This document shows, one piece after another, positions 5,423-7,281 of a stretch of DNA of 7,281 bases. Every line of letters begins with the position of its first letter. Position 1 is the first letter of the stretch. The translations under genes were made by a program, and so were the position numbers. Where the stretch lies: assembly GCA_946612185.1 (NCBI GenBank), contig CAMOEP010000108.1:1-7281 (forward strand), in the 5' to 3' direction. Under the pieces are notes generated by a model that worked only from the letters and a program-made list of their open reading frames with translations, was not told the origin of the DNA and made no database searches. The stretch comes from an uncultured Ruminococcus sp. (GTDB lineage: Bacteria > Bacillota > Clostridia > Oscillospirales > Ruminococcaceae).

Positions 5423-6811
5423 ATGGAAAAAACCATCAAAGGAAGCATGACCGAAGGCGCTCCTCTCACACTTATACTGCGCTTTGCCGTTCCCCTGCTT
5501 CTCGGCAACCTTTTGCAGCAGCTATACAATATGATAGATGCTGCTATCGTAGGCAGGATTCTCGGTGCGGACGCTCTTGCAGGAGTAGGCGCTTCAAGCA
5601 GCGTTCAGTTTCTTGTGCTGGGATTCTGTATGGGCATATGCGCCGGATTCAGTATACCAGTAGCGAAGTACTTCGGCGCTCGTCAGGAACAGCGGCTGAA
5701 AGTGTGCATCTTCAATTCCTACCTGCTGACAGGAGTTTTAGCGCTTGTGCTTACAGTTTCCACGTCATTGCTCTGCCGGAACATTCTGGACATGATGTCC
5801 ACCCCGGAACGCATATACCAGGACGCTTACTCCTACCTGCTCATTATTTTTCTTGGAATACCGTTCATTCTCCTGTATAATCTTCTCGCCGGAATAATGC
5901 GTGCTGTAGGCGACAGCAAAACGCCGTTCATATTCCTGGCTGTATCAACGTTCCTCAATATATTCCTGGACTTCCTGCTCATTGCCGTTATCCCTCTTGG
6001 CTGCGCAGGTGCGGCGCTGGCGACAGTCATCGCTCAGGCAGCAAGCGGTATCGCCTGCTTTATCTTTATTCAGAAAAAGTACGCCCTGCTCAGGCTCTCT
6101 AAGGCTGACTGCGCTGTTAATGGCTACGCTCTCAGAGAGCTATTTATTATGGGTATCCCAATGGGCTTGCAGTACTCCATAACTGCTATCGGCTGTATGG
6201 TCATGCAGGCTGCTAACAACGGTCTTGGAAGCGTATGCATTTCCGGATTTACCGCCGCAAGCAAGCTGAAACAACTTGCAATGTGTCCTTTTGATGCAGT
6301 GGCGACGGGTGTATCAGTTTTCAGCAGCCAGAATCTTGGCGCTGGCAAGACCGACCGTATCCGCAAAGGTATTCTGGACGGCGTTGCAGTCGGTGCGGCT
6401 TACGGTGCAGCAATCGGCGCTGTGCTTATCTTCTTCGGACGCACGATGTCTATGATGTTCGTGAGTGCTTCTGAAACTGAGGTTCTGGACGCTTCCGGAG
6501 AGTACCTGTTCTGTGCAGGTTTTTTCTTCTGGATACTTGGAATACTCAACACCACACGCATGACCATTCAGGGACTTGGCTACTCGGCAGCAGCGGTTTT
6601 ATCCGGAGTTATTGAGATGATCGCAAGGATTGCCGTAAGTCGTGCATTCGTTCCCCAGTACGGCTTCAAGGCGATTTGCTTCGTTGACCAGTGCGCCTGG
6701 GCAGCCGCAGCCGTCTACTGCTCCGTACTCTGCGTGATATGCGTAAAACTTGTCACAAAGAAAAGTCTGGCAAGTATCAAGCTTCCATGTACTGAGAAAC
6801 TGTCCGTATAG
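5423..6811 (+). CDS. MATE-family multidrug/cation antiporter
   Basis: A 462-aa inner-membrane exporter of the MATE superfamily, which expels drugs or organic cations in exchange for Na+ or H+. Length and about twelve hydrophobic helices in two related halves fit the family. Recognisable segments are GAPLTLILRFAVPLLLGNLL (12-31), QQLYNMIDAAIVGRILG with Asp39 (32-48), AGFSIPVAKYFGA (74-86), LLAGIMRAVGDSKTP (154-168) and LNIFLDFLLI (178-187). In the second half, FTAASKLKQLAMCPFDAVAT (276-295) and SQNLGAGK (302-309) are typical. The ATG at 5423 is preferred over the GTG at 5414 and ATG at 5417, because GAGGTG at 5411-5416 is then a well-spaced ribosome site and the protein begins MEKTIKGSMTEG as usual. 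It is a single-gene unit; the substrate cannot be predicted. Confidence 0.95.
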   Translation: MEKTIKGSMTEGAPLTLILRFAVPLLLGNLLQQLYNMIDAAIVGRILGADALAGVGASSSVQFLVLGFCMGICAGFSIPVAKYFGARQEQRLKVCIFNSYLLTGVLALVLTVSTSLLCRNILDMMSTPERIYQDAYSYLLIIFLGIPFILLYNLLAGIMRAVGDSKTPFIFLAVSTFLNIFLDFLLIAVIPLGCAGAALATVIAQAASGIACFIFIQKKYALLRLSKADCAVNGYALRELFIMGIPMGLQYSITAIGCMVMQAANNGLGSVCISGFTAASKLKQLAMCPFDAVATGVSVFSSQNLGAGKTDRIRKGILDGVAVGAAYGAAIGAVLIFFGRTMSMMFVSASETEVLDASGEYLFCAGFFFWILGILNTTRMTIQGLGYSAAAVLSGVIEMIARIAVSRAFVPQYGFKAICFVDQCAWAAAAVYCSVLCVICVKLVTKKSLASIKLPCTEKLSV

Positions 6812-6848
6812 GGATTCATGCACGTCTTGTTACGAAAATCAGGGCGTG

Positions 6849-6877
6849 TTGACATTTTCATAAATTTGGATTATTTT
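6849..6877 (+). promoter_or_regulatory. Promoter-like sequence downstream of the MATE gene
   Basis: TTGACA (6849-6854) is followed after 17 bases by TATTTT (6872-6877), in an AT-rich patch. A start near 6884 would give a transcript ending at the terminator at 6978-7030, with no credible open frame between. The match could be chance in AT-rich intergenic DNA. Confidence 0.5.
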
Positions 6878-6883
6878 ATAGTG

Positions 6884-7030
6884 AACGGAGAAAACCACCT
6901 CGACGTTCTGAATCCGTTTCACATTGCAGGCTATCATCGTCGTTTTCAAGGACGGAACAGAGGTATAAAACCAACACAGCCCTCGGCAAAATGGAGTGAA
7001 CTTGCTCCTTTTTCCGAGGGCTTTTCTTTT
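6884..7030 (+). ncRNA. Candidate small RNA, about 145 nt
   Basis: This segment lies between a promoter-like sequence and a strong intrinsic terminator. It contains a possible long-range stem: TCTG (6907-6910) with CAGA (6958-6961), and TCCGT (6913-6917) with ACGGA (6952-6956), separated by a small internal loop. A second possible pairing is CGACG (6901-6905) with CGTCG (6938-6942). It matches no RNA family that I recognise. The alternative is simply the 3' untranslated region of the MATE mRNA. Confidence 0.3.
6978..7030 (+). terminator. Long two-part intrinsic terminator
   Basis: AGCCCTCGG (6978-6986) pairs perfectly with CCGAGGGCT (7014-7022), and an inner AAAATGGAG/CTCCTTTTT stem extends it. 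It is followed by TTTCTTTT. The polarity fits plus-strand transcripts only. It is the likely end of the MATE unit and of any small RNA started at 6884. Confidence 0.9.
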
Positions 7031-7150
7031 GTCTGTGAACCTACAATTTGCGAATTTTTACACTTTGAACTCATTTGTAATTGTAGTCCTCGTGGTCGAG
7101 TGCTTTGCTGTGAACGTACACAGCAGGTACAACTTGCTTAATCGAATTTG
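7031..7150. other. Intergenic DNA with small hairpins
   Basis: No gene is supported. CTACAATT (7041-7048) and AATTGTAG (7079-7086) form a perfect 8-bp inverted repeat with a 30-nt loop. TGCTGTG (7106-7112) and CACAGCA (7119-7125) form a tight 7-bp hairpin with a 6-nt loop. Neither has a U-tract. Short minus-strand frames here read protein-like (for example VVPAVYVHSKALDHEDYNYK, ending near 7075) but lack starts. Confidence 0.5.
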
Positions 7151-7231
7151 ATAATAAGAAGGCGGCTGACTCTTTCTGCAACGAACGCGAAGTTCCAAGG
7201 AGAAACCGTCAGTCCATTACCTTCTTATTAT
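7151..7231. repeat. 81-bp nested palindrome, MITE-like or structured RNA
   Basis: Perfect 12-bp terminal arms ATAATAAGAAGG (7151-7162) and CCTTCTTATTAT (7220-7231) enclose further nested pairing. CTGAC (7166-7170) pairs with GTCAG (7208-7212), TTTCT (7173-7177) with AGAAA (7201-7205), and GAAC (7183-7186) with GTTC (7192-7195) around a GCGAA loop. Internal loops are nearly symmetrical. TTTG and CAAA just outside extend the stem past one bulged base. No target-site duplication is obvious. Confidence 0.75.
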
Positions 7232-7281
7232 ACAAAAATAAGCATAGCCTGTCACCACTGTAGTCAGCAGTTAGGACTATG

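Noticed and set aside
5392..6823. Other frames within the MATE gene
   Set aside because: The MATE frame is intact and has all family segments; the others are shadows.
6818..7141. 107-codon plus-strand frame after the MATE gene
   Set aside because: It reads straight through the strong intrinsic terminator at 6978-7030, and its sequence does not resemble a folded protein.
1..7281. CRISPR arrays, tRNA, rRNA or transposase genes
   Set aside because: No regularly spaced repeats, cloverleaf or rRNA-like sequence, and no transposase or recombinase motifs were found in either strand.

Overview
The window looks like a chromosomal segment of a Gram-positive anaerobe of the Clostridia, most likely Ruminococcus or another Oscillospiraceae. 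The grounds are near-consensus sigma-A promoters, strong GGAGG-type ribosome sites, a lipobox lipoprotein, moderate GC and protein resemblance. This is judged by eye; no search was run.

Layout. (1) 175-3668, minus strand: a four-gene zinc-homeostasis operon. In transcription order it encodes a Fur/Zur-family repressor, a small Cys-rich two-helix membrane protein, a zinc-binding lipoprotein (ZnuA fold with a ZinT domain inserted in its His-rich loop), and a CobW/COG0523 GTPase. It is read from a perfect TTGACA-17-TATAAT promoter with a Fur/Zur-type palindrome at the expected transcription start. No ABC permease or ATPase gene is present. A perfect 14-bp inverted repeat lies between the membrane-protein stop and the lipoprotein ribosome site. 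(2) 3861-4977, minus strand: an accessory array of very small genes of unknown function (87, 58 and 64 aa) plus decayed remnants. It has ATGA overlaps, two near-identical terminator hairpins and its own promoter-like sequence. (3) 4978-5422: an intergenic stretch with the second copy of a ~95-bp direct repeat; the first copy is at 5-101. The two copies bracket the zinc operon and the small-gene array. (4) 5423-6811, plus strand: a MATE-family multidrug/cation antiporter with its own promoter. (5) 6812-7281: no convincing protein gene. There is a promoter-like sequence, a long intrinsic terminator (possibly bounding a ~150-nt RNA) and an 81-bp nested palindrome that looks like a MITE or structured RNA.

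How the parts work together. The repressor probably senses zinc sufficiency and switches off the operon. Under limitation the lipoprotein would capture zinc outside the cell, with a permease encoded elsewhere, and the GTPase would deliver zinc to client proteins inside. The small membrane protein is of unknown function but carries candidate metal ligands. The MATE pump is a separate unit. The small-gene array resembles the short, fast-decaying gene clusters seen beside toxin/immunity loci, but no toxin is visible here.
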